A stretch of DNA of 64,000 nucleotides from Mucilaginibacter_A sp050954865 (GCA_050954865.1 JBPBQN010000082.1:1-64000), one strand, 5' to 3'; positions 9,079 through 18,292 are shown, counted from the stretch's first letter. Translations and numbers: made by a program. The notes: generated by a model from the letters alone, not told the origin.

Positions 9079-10383
9079 TTATTTGCTTTTCATTGTCATA
9101 TAATCCAGCGTTAAATTACACAAAGATTTCACACCCAATGTGAAGCCGCTTTCATCAATGTAAAAATCTGGTGTGTGGTGCGAAGGTGCTTTTAACGGAT
9201 CGCCGCCTTTTGGCATTCCGCCTAAAAAGAAAAACAAGCCGGGCACTTTCTCTTCAAAAAACGAAAAATCTTCTGCACCAGTCACCGCTGGTCGTAACAA
9301 TACATTTGCGGTGCCAGCGGTTGACTGTAAAGTTGGCAGCATCATCGCCGTTAAATCAGGATTATTGTACGTCACCGGATAATGCGTGGTGTACGGAATC
9401 TGCACCTCGGCAGTAGCACCGGCAGCTTCTGCTGTGTTTTGAACGATGGTTTTAATGCGATCAATAAACATCTTTTCATCCGCCGAACTTAAATTACGGA
9501 TCGTTCCCAACATTTCTACCTGTTCCGGAATAATGTTGGATCGGTTTCCGCCATTAATCGCGCCAACCGTAACCACGCCACCATTTTCAGTAACGTTCAA
9601 ATTCCGGCTCACAATGGTTTGCATAGCCGTAATTATTTGTGCCGAAGTAACCACCGGATCAACCGATGACCAAGGATAGGCACCATGCGCCTGCCGTCCT
9701 TTCACCGTAATCTTGAAATCATTTACCGCCGCCATTGTGCCGCCCGGGCGATAGCCGATTTTGCCAACTTCCGTTTGCGAGTTAATATGCAAGCCAAAAA
9801 CAACATCTACTTTTGGGTTTTCCAGCACGCCTTCTTTAATCATCAACGCTGCACCGCCTTCTTCGCCAACAGGTGCGCCTTCTTCTGCCGGCTGAAAAAT
9901 AAATTTTACCGTGCCATGTAAATCGTTTTTCATGGAAGATAAAACCTTGGCCACGCCCATCAAAATTGCCACATGCGAATCATGGCCGCAAGCTGCCATC
10001 ACCCCAACTTCTTGTCCGTTGTACATCGTTTTTACTTTCGATGCAAACGGAACATCCACACGCTCAGTAACTGGCAAACCGTCCATATCGGCACGCAAAG
10101 CTACAACCGGACCAGGTTTCGAACCTTTTAAAATGCCAACAACGCCGGTTTTGGCCACGCCGGTTTTTACTTCGATGCCTAAAGATTTTAAATAACTGGC
10201 CACAATACCTGATGTGCGCACTTCGTGGTTGCCTAGTTCCGGGTGTTCGTGAAAATCCCGTCGCCACGCAATTACCTGTTTTTCGAGCGCATCAGCCTGT
10301 TTGCTCACCTGGCTTTTGTAGGAAGTTTGCGCAAAAGCAGAAAGCGAAAAAATAGTTAGCGGTAAAAAGTAGAATTTTTTCAT
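9079..10383 (-). CDS. Secreted M20D-type amidohydrolase/peptidase
   Basis: 434 residues from the ATG at 10383, which places a clean signal peptide (MKKFYFLPLTIFSLSAFAQ) at the N-terminus; an upstream extension of 26 codons would spoil it. The zinc-site motifs of the IAA-amino acid hydrolase/hippuricase branch are present: RADMDGLPV near 98, AACGHDSHVAILMG near 130, EEGG near 175 and HTPDFYIDE near the end. Expected to hydrolyse N-acyl amino acids in the periplasm. It is transcribed towards cobA, 29 bases away. Confidence 0.88.
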   Translation of the reverse strand: MKKFYFLPLTIFSLSAFAQTSYKSQVSKQADALEKQVIAWRRDFHEHPELGNHEVRTSGIVASYLKSLGIEVKTGVAKTGVVGILKGSKPGPVVALRADMDGLPVTERVDVPFASKVKTMYNGQEVGVMAACGHDSHVAILMGVAKVLSSMKNDLHGTVKFIFQPAEEGAPVGEEGGAALMIKEGVLENPKVDVVFGLHINSQTEVGKIGYRPGGTMAAVNDFKITVKGRQAHGAYPWSSVDPVVTSAQIITAMQTIVSRNLNVTENGGVVTVGAINGGNRSNIIPEQVEMLGTIRNLSSADEKMFIDRIKTIVQNTAEAAGATAEVQIPYTTHYPVTYNNPDLTAMMLPTLQSTAGTANVLLRPAVTGAEDFSFFEEKVPGLFFFLGGMPKGGDPLKAPSHHTPDFYIDESGFTLGVKSLCNLTLDYMTMKSK

Positions 10384-10479
10384 GCAGATTTTATTTGGAA
10401 GAAAGATAGTTAATTTGATGCTTATTAAAAGCGATAAGTCAACTATAAAATAATGGATCAACCTTCCCCAAAAAACACT

Positions 10480-10518
10480 GGTAAAAACAGTATAGCGAAA
10501 ACATATATGCTTCTTTTA
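10480..10518. repeat. Two opposed repeat copies around a start codon
   Basis: GGTAAAAACAGTAT (10480-10493, plus strand) and, in reverse, ATGCTTCTTTTA (10507-10518). The second copy supplies the ATG CTT CTT TTA that opens the lactonase signal peptide if translation starts at 10507. Confidence 0.7.
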
Positions 10519-11394
10519 GCACTCCTTTTTTCGGCAACAGTTTATGCGCAGGATACAAGCGTTGCAAAATCTGCTGTAATTGCAGACGGGAAAAAGCTAC
10601 AGCTAATTTCCAAACAATTTAGCTTTACAGAAGGCCCGGCAGTTGATAAAAAAGGCAATATTTTCTTTACCGATCAGCCAAACGATCAGATTTGGGAATA
10701 CGATATCAACGGAAAACTTGCTGTTTTTATGGATAAAAGCGGTCGTTCCAACGGTTTGTATTTCGATAAAAAAGGCAATCTGGTTGCTTGTGCCGATGAA
10801 CATGATCAGCTTTGGCAAATCTCTCCTAAAGGAAAAATTAAAGTTTTGGTAAAAAATTTAGGCGGAAAATTACTGAACGGTCCGAATGATTTATGGATTG
10901 ATGCAAAAGGCGGAATTTATATTACTGATCCATATTATCAGCGGGATTACTGGACGCGGAAAAAGCCGGATCTGAACGGACAAAAAGTTTATTATCTGCC
11001 AAAAGGGAAAAAAGAATTGGTGCTGGTTGCTGATAATTTGAAGCAGCCAAACGGAATTGTGGGCACGCCAGACGGCAAAACGATGTATATTGCTGATATT
11101 GGTGACAATAAAACTTACAAATACCGAATTACTGCGGATGGAAAACTAACTAACCGTCAGCTGTTTACACCACAAGGCGCAGATGGAATGACACTGGATA
11201 ATCAGGGTGATTTATATTTAGCCGGAAATGGAATTACGGTTTTTAATTCCGCAGGAAAACAAATTGAACATATCAATATTCCTGCAAAATGGACGGCTAA
11301 CCTTTGCTTTGGCGGCAAAAACCGCGATCAGTTATTGATTACAGCTTCAGAAAATTTGTATCTTTTGCAGATGAAAGTTAAAGGTGTAGAGTAA
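10507..11394 (+). CDS. Secreted SMP-30/gluconolactonase-family protein
   Basis: 295 residues from the ATG at 10507, chosen because MLLLALLFSATVYAQ is then a clean signal peptide; an ATG at 10453 in the same frame would add 18 polar residues. The mature part is a six-bladed propeller with the SMP-30 hallmarks: FTEGPAVDKKGNIFFTD, GPNDLWIDAKGGIYITDPYY near 145 and QPNGIVG near 200, which hold the metal-binding Glu and Asn/Asp. It probably hydrolyses a sugar lactone. Faces the M20 gene across a shared promoter region. Confidence 0.85.
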   Translation: MLLLALLFSATVYAQDTSVAKSAVIADGKKLQLISKQFSFTEGPAVDKKGNIFFTDQPNDQIWEYDINGKLAVFMDKSGRSNGLYFDKKGNLVACADEHDQLWQISPKGKIKVLVKNLGGKLLNGPNDLWIDAKGGIYITDPYYQRDYWTRKKPDLNGQKVYYLPKGKKELVLVADNLKQPNGIVGTPDGKTMYIADIGDNKTYKYRITADGKLTNRQLFTPQGADGMTLDNQGDLYLAGNGITVFNSAGKQIEHINIPAKWTANLCFGGKNRDQLLITASENLYLLQMKVKGVE

Positions 11395-11399
11395 TTTTG

Positions 11400-11429
11400 A
11401 TACTGTTTTTAGGTCGATAAAAACAGTAT
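11400..11429. terminator. Inverted pair of dispersed repeats between convergent genes
   Basis: Perfect 12-base arms ATACTGTTTTTA and TAAAAACAGTAT around a 6-base spacer. It lies 5 bases after the lactonase stop and ends where the convergent Uma2 gene stops, so it could fold in both transcripts and serve as a bidirectional terminator. Confidence 0.6.
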
Positions 11430-11986
11430 TAGGCAAATAACTTTTGCAGATCGATTTGCAAACCTGGCAAAGTGATTAGGTTGATTGTGCCGTTTTGTGT
11501 TGCTTTTTGCTTCAACATAAATTCTGCATTTTCTAAAATATACAGTTCGGCATTTTTAGCAAGCGGATCAACAATTAAGTATTCCTTCACCGCAAAACGT
11601 TCGTAAAAATCTTTTTTCTGGCGGAGATCATAATATGCAGTTGAGGGAGAAAGAATTTCAATTACCAAATCCGGCGCGCCAGTAATTTGATCGTGAAATA
11701 ACTCATTTTTTCTTTCGGCTGAAATATAAATCAGGTCTGGCTGAAAAGTATTTTCATCATCAAGTCTGACATCAATTGGTGCACAAAGGCAAATTCCGTC
11801 AGAATTAATGTTTTCTAAGAAATATTGGATTTTAGAAGAAAGTCTAATCGATAAAAGCTGATGATGAGATGTTGGTGCTGGCAACATAATTAAATCTCCG
11901 TTGATGAGTTGAAAAGGCGCACCTTCTTCCAGCAAATTGTAATCTGCTTCGGTGTATTTTTTTTTCTCGGCGATGTGCCTAATCAA
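11429..11986 (-). CDS. Uma2 family (DUF820) restriction-endonuclease-fold protein
   Basis: 185 residues. Begins with EKKKYTEADYNLLEEGAPFQLINGDLIM, seen here as its parts YTEADYNLL and FQLINGDLI, and has PDLVIEILSPST near 108 and IVDP near 140, the PD-(D/E)XK core of the Uma2 family. Such genes are abundant in cyanobacteria and some Bacteroidota and have no established function. The start appears to be TTG; no in-frame ATG is available upstream. Confidence 0.85.
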   Translation of the reverse strand: MIRHIAEKKKYTEADYNLLEEGAPFQLINGDLIMLPAPTSHHQLLSIRLSSKIQYFLENINSDGICLCAPIDVRLDDENTFQPDLIYISAERKNELFHDQITGAPDLVIEILSPSTAYYDLRQKKDFYERFAVKEYLIVDPLAKNAELYILENAEFMLKQKATQNGTINLITLPGLQIDLQKLFA

Positions 11987-12004
11987 ATATACATTTTTTG
12001 GGGC

Positions 12005-12019
12005 GATAAAAACAGTATC
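12005..12019 (+). repeat. Dispersed 15-base repeat, AC subtype, exact
   Basis: GATAAAAACAGTATC after CATTTTTTGGGGC, in the 42-base gap between the Uma2 gene and the alpha/beta hydrolase gene. Confidence 0.85.
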
Positions 12020-12028
12020 GTAAAAAGC

Positions 12029-13015
12029 CTAAATATTCTCCAGCAAGGCTGTTAAAAACTTGGTAGGAATTTGAATATGAGGAATATGGCCCACATCATC
12101 AAATTCAATTAATTTACAATTGGGGATTTTTTTAGCGGTTTCTTTTCCCAGGATTTGGTACTGGCCGTGTTTGGCTTTTTCGGCATCATTGATAAAACCT
12201 TTGCCCACAATTGTACGGTCAGAACGGCCGATAAACAAAACGGTTGGCGCTTTAATCAGCCCAAATTCGTAGCAAACCGGCTGCTCGTAAATCATTTCGT
12301 AAGTTAAAGCCGCAACTTTGGCATAACGCGGAAAATCTGCACTTTGGGCAACGCCGGCACCAATGTTTACCAGGTAATCGTACTGCGGTTTCCACTCCGG
12401 AAAGTACGAATTTTGGTAATATTTTTTAACACTTTCCGGCGTGGTTTGCAGCTCTTTCTGATACTCTTTTTCTGCGGAAATGTAGGGCACAAATGTGCGG
12501 TAATCTTCCAGTCCGATAGGATCTTCCAGAATCAGTTTTTCTACCATTTGCGGATAGAGCAGCGTAAAACGTGTGGCCAGCATTCCGCCCATAGAATGTC
12601 CGAAAACGATTATTTTATTGATGCCTAAAGTATCCAGCAACTTTTTATTATTACTGGCCAGCTGATGAAAACTGTAATGAATAAACGGCTTGGAAGATCG
12701 GCCAAAACCAATTTGATCGGGCACAATCACCCTGAAACCTTTTGCCCGCAAAGCATTAATAACACTTGTAAAATAATAACCGCCAAAATTTTTACCATGA
12801 AAAAGAAGCACCGAACGGCCGTTAGCGTTTGCACTTGGCAGCACATCCATGTAAGCCATTTTTACATCCTGACCATCAATATTTAAAGGCAATAATTTTA
12901 CGGAATAAGGATAGGACACGTTTTCCAGCGTGATAGAAAGTGTATCAGTGGTTTGGGCGGAGGCAAAAATGCAAGACAGTAAGCCGATAATCAGGAAAGC
13001 AAATTTTTTGTACAT
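12029..13015 (-). CDS. Secreted alpha/beta hydrolase
   Basis: 328 residues from the ATG at 13015, which exposes the signal peptide MYKKFAFLIIGLLSCIFASAQ; the open frame extends further upstream only through repeat sequence. Landmarks of the fold: LFHGKNFGGYYF (oxyanion hole, about 77), VFGHSMGGMLA (nucleophile Ser, about 145), FIGRSDRTIVG (acid, about 265) and DVGHIPHIQ (His, about 310). Serine hydrolase acting in the periplasm; substrate unknown. Confidence 0.87.
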   Translation of the reverse strand: MYKKFAFLIIGLLSCIFASAQTTDTLSITLENVSYPYSVKLLPLNIDGQDVKMAYMDVLPSANANGRSVLLFHGKNFGGYYFTSVINALRAKGFRVIVPDQIGFGRSSKPFIHYSFHQLASNNKKLLDTLGINKIIVFGHSMGGMLATRFTLLYPQMVEKLILEDPIGLEDYRTFVPYISAEKEYQKELQTTPESVKKYYQNSYFPEWKPQYDYLVNIGAGVAQSADFPRYAKVAALTYEMIYEQPVCYEFGLIKAPTVLFIGRSDRTIVGKGFINDAEKAKHGQYQILGKETAKKIPNCKLIEFDDVGHIPHIQIPTKFLTALLENI

Positions 13016-13225
13016 ATTTTTCAAAGGTAAACTTTTAGTAAATGCTGTATCTTTTATCGCCGGTTTTGATGAAAAACAGGCGGTAAAAGAAGCATCAGCT
13101 TGAACCATAATTACTGATGCTTCTTTTATCGGTATAAAATTGATCAGTAATTTTGGGGTGATAAAAGAAGCATCAGCAAAAAGCTCTGCACAACGGCAAG
13201 GCTTTTCGGTTAGGAAAACTATTTT
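13016..13225. repeat. Cluster of three dispersed repeats
   Basis: The gap between the alpha/beta hydrolase and the TonB receptor holds three GA-subtype copies: 13082-13098 (plus, GGTAAAAGAAGCATCAG), 13114-13130 (reverse) and 13160-13176 (plus, exact). All share an extra CAG after the core. The first two form an inverted pair with a 15-base spacer. A degenerate fourth copy may lie near 13042-13058. Confidence 0.8.
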
Positions 13226-15736
13226 TTAAATCTGTTTGCTTTTGGGCGAAAGATCAAACGGAACAACAACTTTAAAACTAACGTTTCGGCCCATGTTAAA
13301 AATGCCGCGCTGTACGCCAGGCGCAGTAACTGCGTTATCAAAATATTTTAAGCGGCTCATGTTAGATTGATAGTTAACATTGGTTAAATTGGTGCCTTCG
13401 ATAAATAATCTCACAATAGTTTTTCCGGTTTTGGAAACCACATTTCCGCCGACACCCGCACTTAACAAATTATAACCTGCCGTATAAGTTTCTGTGCCAT
13501 AAGCAGCAAAAAACCGATCCTGTGCATTGTAATGATCAAAACCAATAAAAGCATAAATATTTTTAAATCCTTTAATGCCTGTGTTAAAACTACCGCGCAA
13601 CTCTGAATGCGTGTGCAACGGCGGAATGAAAGGCAAATGCTTTAAACTATCGGCTACCTGGCCGCCCGTGCCTAAGTTTGTTCCGTAAGTTAAGGTTAAC
13701 GAATTTTCAAAATGCAGCCACGGTAAAGGATGAATATCTATACTAAACTCGCCGCCCTGAATGCGCGCTTTGCTTTGCACATAAGTAAAAATATTATACA
13801 GCGGAAAAGCCGGATTAACAGCCGGCGAACCATCCGGATTTAACACTTGCTGCTGATAGATGTAATTTTGAATGTTGTTGTTAAATACTTCAATACTTGC
13901 CGAGATTGCTGGCAGCGTAAGAAAAGCACCAACATCTTCCTGTACACTAAATTCTGGTTTAAAATTAACATTACCTACGTGATAAATCTGCGAACCCGGA
14001 TCAGGACCGTTGGCAGAAAGTTCTGCAATACTTGGCGCCCTGAAACCTCGTGCAATATTTGCCTTCATTAAAAAAGCCTTAGAGAAATTATAAGTTCCGC
14101 CAAAACTTCCGGAAAAACCCGAAAACGTTTTATTAAGTGCTGTAAATTGTTCTGACACGCCTGGTGTGGTAGTAGGATTATTGCCTTGATATAATTGCGG
14201 ATATTTATTGCTCAATGTATCGATGTAAGCTGCTTGTCCGTTAAAAGAACGCGTATCATAACGCGCGCCGGCAGATAAATCTAACTTGCCAAATGTTTTT
14301 CTAACGATGGCAAAAGGGCCGATATCAAACTGATGATAAGCCGGAATCGGGAAATCAGTAGCATCACCAATGGTATTATTTTGATATTGGCCGTTAACAC
14401 CAACCGTAGTTTCGTAGCCGCTTGCAAAATTATAATTGTATTTTACATCATACGTATAAGTGCTTAGGTGCAGGTTTAAGCCGGCAATATCAGCATCTTC
14501 GGGATGTGTATATTCTCTGCGGTGGCTATATTGATAACCCAGATTAACCAGCAGGTTTCCATTGCCTAAAACAAAATTACTGTTGTTGTAAATGCGATAA
14601 AGCTGCACATGCTGATGTAAAACCGGAATGCCGTAAGAATTTAATTCTGAGTTAGATACAATTGGCCGGTAAAGATCGCTTTCTGTAATTTGCTTGGTAA
14701 AACGGCGACTGGCCGAATCTCTGCTACCATCCGGAATATCCTGCAAATCATCAAACAAAGAAGCATGGAAATAAGAATAACCCCATGATTTATTTACGCC
14801 AACCATTACCCTGGCATCTCTTTCCTGGTAACCTGTTGCATAAACGCGGCCGTCTTTTTGATTTTGATAATCTTTTGCCTCTTTACCGGAAATGATCGTT
14901 CCCCAAACCAAACCGTTTTGATTGCCCTGCAACCGAAAAGAGCCGTTTAACAAGCTTTGATTTGTTCCATATAATCCTTGTACAGAACCTAAAATTTTTC
15001 CTTCCGGAACCGGAGCAGGAGAAATTAAGTTAATAACGCCACCAATGGCATCAGATCCATAACTTAAACTTGCAGGTCCTTTAATAATCTCTACACGGTC
15101 AATCGAGTTTTGATCTATTTCGATGCCGTGTTCATCTCCCCACTGCTGTCCTTCCTGCCGGATTCCATCCTGCAAAGTAACTACCCTATTATAACCCAAA
15201 CCACGAATAAAGGGTTTAGATACATTGGGGCCGGTAGTTACTGCATTTATGCCTGGCAAATTTGCAATTTCATCAATGATATTGCCTGAAGCAGACCTTC
15301 TATCCAAATACTCTTTGCCAACTGCAACAAGTGGAATCGGGCTTCTTTTGATTTCTGTAGCCCGGCTAACGCCTGTAACCACAACTTCTCCGGATTCGAT
15401 TGCAGAAAGCTGTAGTTGAACGTTTAGTACGGTTGTTTTAGAAAAATCTACTCTTTGCGTAAAAGTGGTGTAACCTAAATAACTGATCTGTACCACATAA
15501 ATTCCTTTGGGCACATGGTTTAGTACATATTGTCCGGTGGCATTGGTAGAAGTGCCATTTCTTAAATCTGGAATACTTACAGAGGCGCCATAAATAGGTT
15601 TGCCGTCTGCTTTGTCTGTAATCGTGCCAGATAAAGTTCCTATAAAAGCATCAGTAAATATTGCTGCTTTAGCAATATTGCATAAAGTAATAGTGCCTAT
15701 TGAAAACAATAAGCAGATAAATATTTTTATTTTCAT
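13226..15736 (-). CDS. TonB-dependent receptor with carboxypeptidase-like N-terminal domain
   Basis: 836 residues. Signal peptide (1-25), then a CarboxypepD_reg-like domain (GTITDKADGKPIYGASVSI, about 35-120), a plug with GEVVVTGVSRATEIKR near 133 (TonB box region) and KPFIRGLGYNRVVTLQDGIR near 180, then a 22-strand barrel ending in an aromatic-rich C-terminus. It takes up a metal complex or other scarce substrate. The small His/Cys-rich protein encoded just upstream suggests a metal, by inference. Not a SusC: no SusD gene is adjacent. Confidence 0.9.
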   Translation of the reverse strand: MKIKIFICLLFSIGTITLCNIAKAAIFTDAFIGTLSGTITDKADGKPIYGASVSIPDLRNGTSTNATGQYVLNHVPKGIYVVQISYLGYTTFTQRVDFSKTTVLNVQLQLSAIESGEVVVTGVSRATEIKRSPIPLVAVGKEYLDRRSASGNIIDEIANLPGINAVTTGPNVSKPFIRGLGYNRVVTLQDGIRQEGQQWGDEHGIEIDQNSIDRVEIIKGPASLSYGSDAIGGVINLISPAPVPEGKILGSVQGLYGTNQSLLNGSFRLQGNQNGLVWGTIISGKEAKDYQNQKDGRVYATGYQERDARVMVGVNKSWGYSYFHASLFDDLQDIPDGSRDSASRRFTKQITESDLYRPIVSNSELNSYGIPVLHQHVQLYRIYNNSNFVLGNGNLLVNLGYQYSHRREYTHPEDADIAGLNLHLSTYTYDVKYNYNFASGYETTVGVNGQYQNNTIGDATDFPIPAYHQFDIGPFAIVRKTFGKLDLSAGARYDTRSFNGQAAYIDTLSNKYPQLYQGNNPTTTPGVSEQFTALNKTFSGFSGSFGGTYNFSKAFLMKANIARGFRAPSIAELSANGPDPGSQIYHVGNVNFKPEFSVQEDVGAFLTLPAISASIEVFNNNIQNYIYQQQVLNPDGSPAVNPAFPLYNIFTYVQSKARIQGGEFSIDIHPLPWLHFENSLTLTYGTNLGTGGQVADSLKHLPFIPPLHTHSELRGSFNTGIKGFKNIYAFIGFDHYNAQDRFFAAYGTETYTAGYNLLSAGVGGNVVSKTGKTIVRLFIEGTNLTNVNYQSNMSRLKYFDNAVTAPGVQRGIFNMGRNVSFKVVVPFDLSPKSKQI

Positions 15737-15799
15737 GTAAGAAAATTCTTGAGAATAATTTAATTAATATATACGGCACATAAGGCCGTTAATTTAAAA

Positions 15800-16126
15800 T
15801 TAAACTAAAACAGGCGGAGATAAACCATCGGCATGAACCAAAGAATTGCCCAAGTAATGCTGCCGCGCATAAGTATAAAGCTGAAATACCGGTGTTAAAA
15901 TGCTGCAATAATTCGGAATATCAACAATACCAAGTACTGTATGATGCATCTGATCACAGAAATTACACTTCTCGTAAATAATCTGCGGATGCTGCGAATG
16001 GCTTTGATGAACAGATAAAACGCTGAATTTGGTATGATGCTGATGCGCAAAAACAGTAATTTGTCCGGCTGCAAAAAATAGCAGCAACAGCCAGGATAAA
16101 ATTAAAGGTGCTTTGCGTTTGTTCAA
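15800..16126 (-). CDS. Small membrane-anchored or secreted His/Cys-rich protein
   Basis: 108 residues; N-terminal hydrophobic segment (about 8-26) followed by a His-rich stretch (HQHHTKF, VHQSHSQHPQ) and EKCNFCDQMHH, a CxxC next to paired His. This is a plausible soft-metal site. The start appears to be TTG. It lies 63 bases upstream of the TonB receptor on the same strand, so both are probably one unit, perhaps for metal sensing or acquisition. No named family is recognised with confidence. Confidence 0.65.
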   Translation of the reverse strand: MNKRKAPLILSWLLLLFFAAGQITVFAHQHHTKFSVLSVHQSHSQHPQIIYEKCNFCDQMHHTVLGIVDIPNYCSILTPVFQLYTYARQHYLGNSLVHADGLSPPVLV

Positions 16127-16262
16127 AATATCAGCTTTCGGGTATTAAGCGTTTTGCAAATATCTTCTATTTTTATGTTTTTTTTATCAAAAACTGCTTT
16201 TTGTTACATTTATGTTTAACGCAAAATACATTTTAGTTGTAACAATGTAATGACGGGAAACT

Positions 16263-16276
16263 GATACTGTTTTTAC
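16263..16276 (-). repeat. Dispersed repeat, AC subtype
   Basis: Reverse copy reading GATACTGTTTTTAC on the plus strand, in the divergent gap before the gene at 16329. Confidence 0.7.
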
Positions 16277-16294
16277 CGACTAAAAATTTATCTG

Positions 16295-16323
16295 TTTGCC
16301 AACTGCTTCAACTATTATATTTG
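16295..16323 (+). promoter_or_regulatory. Candidate Bacteroidota promoter
   Basis: TTTG at 16295-16298 and TATATTTG at 16316-16323 fit the TTTG/TAnnTTTG consensus, although the 17-base spacer is slightly short. Transcription would start close to the ATG at 16329. Confidence 0.45.
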
Positions 16324-16328
16324 TGGTT

Positions 16329-16673
16329 ATGACCGCAGCAGAAACAAACCAAAAATGGACCGCCTTGCAGGAACGGATTGCACAGGATTTTGATTCTGAT
16401 GTGCCCGATATTAAAGTAATGCTTTTTTTAATCGGCGTGCAGGAACTGGGCAAAGGGCCGCAAAAATTTAACAAACGGCAAAAGGAAGAACTGATGCACA
16501 TTGCCACCTGCAAACTGTTTAGTCAGCTTGGTTTTTACGAACTGGAAGCTTTGGATCAGGACGGTTGGCCGCACTGGAAACTGGCAAAAACCATCCCAAA
16601 TTATACGTTGTTAGAGCAGGAAATGGTGATGAAATCTTTGATTATCAATTATTTTGAAGAGGAAGAAGAATGA
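16329..16673 (+). CDS. Conserved hypothetical acidic protein
   Basis: 114 residues from the ATG at 16329; an upstream in-frame start would run through the promoter-like box. The sequence is soluble and largely helical, with DIKVMLFLIGVQELGKGP in the middle and an acidic tail of five Glu. No domain is recognised. It is followed 55 bases later by a cyclophilin gene on the same strand. Confidence 0.7.
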   Translation: MTAAETNQKWTALQERIAQDFDSDVPDIKVMLFLIGVQELGKGPQKFNKRQKEELMHIATCKLFSQLGFYELEALDQDGWPHWKLAKTIPNYTLLEQEMVMKSLIINYFEEEEE

Positions 16674-16728
16674 GCTTTCAATAGTCATCCAGTAGCAAAA
16701 TCCACAATCTATTATCTAAATCAGCTTC

Positions 16729-17418
16729 ATGAAAAAACTCACTACTGTTTTTACACTACTTTTTTTAACGTTCAGTCTTTTTGCCAAATCGCCTAAAAAC
16801 CAATACGTGCGTATCAAAACCAGCTTTGGCGAGTGCATAATCCGCTTATTCAATGAAACGCCAAAACACCGCGATAACTTTATCAAATTAGCCAAACAGG
16901 GTTTTTACAACGGCACTTTGTTTCATCGCGTGATTCAGGATTTTATGATTCAGGGCGGCGATCTGGATTCTAAAAATGCAAAGCCCGGACAAGCTTTGGG
17001 CGAAGGCGATTTAAAATATAAAGTTGATGCCGAGATCCGCGACAGTTTATTTCATAAAAAAGGCGTGCTAGCTGCGGCGCGCGATGATAATCCGAAGAAA
17101 GCTTCCAGTGCCACACAGTTTTATTTAGTTGAAGGTAAGCGTTTTACGGATGAGCAACTGGATAAATTAGAACAAACACGTTTAAAAGGAAGAAAAATTC
17201 CGTTATCCGAACGGGAAATTTACAAATCTGTTGGCGGCGTGCCACATCTCGACCAAAATTATACAGTTTACGGTGAGATCATTTTCGGCATTGATATGGT
17301 TGACCGGATTGCCGCCGTAAAAAAAGATGCCAAAGATCGTCCGCTGCAAGATGTACCGATGACGGTTACTTTATTGAAAAAGAAGGAATGCAAACAGCTG
17401 GATAAGATTCTTTTATAG
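16729..17418 (+). CDS. Peptidyl-prolyl cis-trans isomerase, cyclophilin type, exported
   Basis: 229 residues with a signal peptide (MKKLTTVFTLLFLTFSLFAK). The cyclophilin core shows FHRVIQDFMIQGGD near 60, SATQFYLVEG near 127 and YTVYGEIIFGIDMVD near 183, with the catalytic Arg in FHRVI. An insertion of about 30 charged residues (130-165) separates the core strands, as often in periplasmic Bacteroidota cyclophilins. It assists folding of exported proteins. Confidence 0.9.
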   Translation: MKKLTTVFTLLFLTFSLFAKSPKNQYVRIKTSFGECIIRLFNETPKHRDNFIKLAKQGFYNGTLFHRVIQDFMIQGGDLDSKNAKPGQALGEGDLKYKVDAEIRDSLFHKKGVLAAARDDNPKKASSATQFYLVEGKRFTDEQLDKLEQTRLKGRKIPLSEREIYKSVGGVPHLDQNYTVYGEIIFGIDMVDRIAAVKKDAKDRPLQDVPMTVTLLKKKECKQLDKILL

Positions 17419-17510
17419 CTGTTGGCTTTCAGCTATTAGCAATCAGCTTGCCTTTCTTGTTCACCTTTGTATCTTTCACCTTTCTACCTCGCACCTCGAT
17501 CCTCTCATCT
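17419..17510. repeat. Low-complexity degenerate repeat leader
   Basis: First part resembles imperfect iterations of AGCTnTTnGCTTTCAGC; the second half is a pyrimidine-rich tract with repeated CACCTTT and ACCTCG units (on the other strand AAGGTG and CGAGGT). It separates the cyclophilin and exonuclease genes. Confidence 0.45.
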
Positions 17511-18281
17511 ATGAAAATCATCACCTATAACGTAAACGGCATTCGCTCAGCCATCAGCAAAAACTGGCTGGCCTGGCTGCAGGCGACTGATGCGGATGTG
17601 GTTTGTTTGCAGGAAATTAAAGCTTCGCCAGACGTAATTCAAAGCGAATTATTTTTGCTGGAGCAAATGGGTTATCATCATTATTGGTTTCCGGCGCAAA
17701 AAAAAGGTTACAGCGGCACTGCTGTTTTTACCAGGCAAAAACCCGTGCATATAGAATATGGCTGCGGCATTCCGGATTTTGATTTTGAAGGCCGTTGTTT
17801 ACGGGTTGATTTTGAGGAAGTTTCGGTGATGAGTGTTTACTTTCCATCGGGTTCGTCCGGCTTAGAGCGACAAAGTTTTAAGTTCAGGTTTCTGGATGAG
17901 TTTGGCGATTATCTGCACAAACTGCAATGGGCTTTCCCTAAACTGGTGGTTTGCGGCGATTATAACATCTGCCATAAATCAATTGATATTCACAACCCAA
18001 AATCAAATGCAAACAGTTCCGGGTTTTTGCCGGAAGAGCGTGAATGGATGGAAAAACTACTCGAATCCGGCTTTGTGGATACTTTCCGCCACTTCAACAG
18101 AGAACCACACAATTACACGTGGTGGAGTTTTCGGGCCGGTGCGCGCGGTAAAAACCTGGGCTGGCGGATCGATTATAATCTGGCTACACATGCGCTGATT
18201 CCGCATTTAAAAAAGGCGTATATTTTGCCCGAAGCCAAGCATTCTGATCATTGTCCGGTATTGCTGGAGCTGGAATTTTAG
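17511..18281 (+). CDS. xth: Exodeoxyribonuclease III
   Basis: 256 residues from the ATG at 17511 (MKIITYNVNGIRSA). Motifs of the AP endonuclease/exonuclease III family are all present: NVNGIR, CLQEIKA near 34, GYSGTAVF near 66, CGDYNICH near 150, WWSFRAG and DYNLAT near 220, and SDHCPV at the end. It repairs abasic sites by cutting 5' to the lesion. Further upstream the frame stays open only through the low-complexity leader. Confidence 0.94.
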   Translation: MKIITYNVNGIRSAISKNWLAWLQATDADVVCLQEIKASPDVIQSELFLLEQMGYHHYWFPAQKKGYSGTAVFTRQKPVHIEYGCGIPDFDFEGRCLRVDFEEVSVMSVYFPSGSSGLERQSFKFRFLDEFGDYLHKLQWAFPKLVVCGDYNICHKSIDIHNPKSNANSSGFLPEEREWMEKLLESGFVDTFRHFNREPHNYTWWSFRAGARGKNLGWRIDYNLATHALIPHLKKAYILPEAKHSDHCPVLLELEF

Positions 18282-18292
18282 GCGATAAAAGA

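Noticed and set aside
13016..13108. N-terminal extension of the alpha/beta hydrolase
   Set aside because: The extra codons are translated repeat sequence and would bury a clean signal peptide that starts at 13015.
13082..13176. CRISPR array from regularly repeated short units
   Set aside because: Copies differ in orientation, the unit is only 15-17 bases, spacing is irregular and no cas genes are present.
13226..15736. SusC of a SusCD pair
   Set aside because: No SusD-type lipoprotein is adjacent, and the length of 836 residues is short for SusC.
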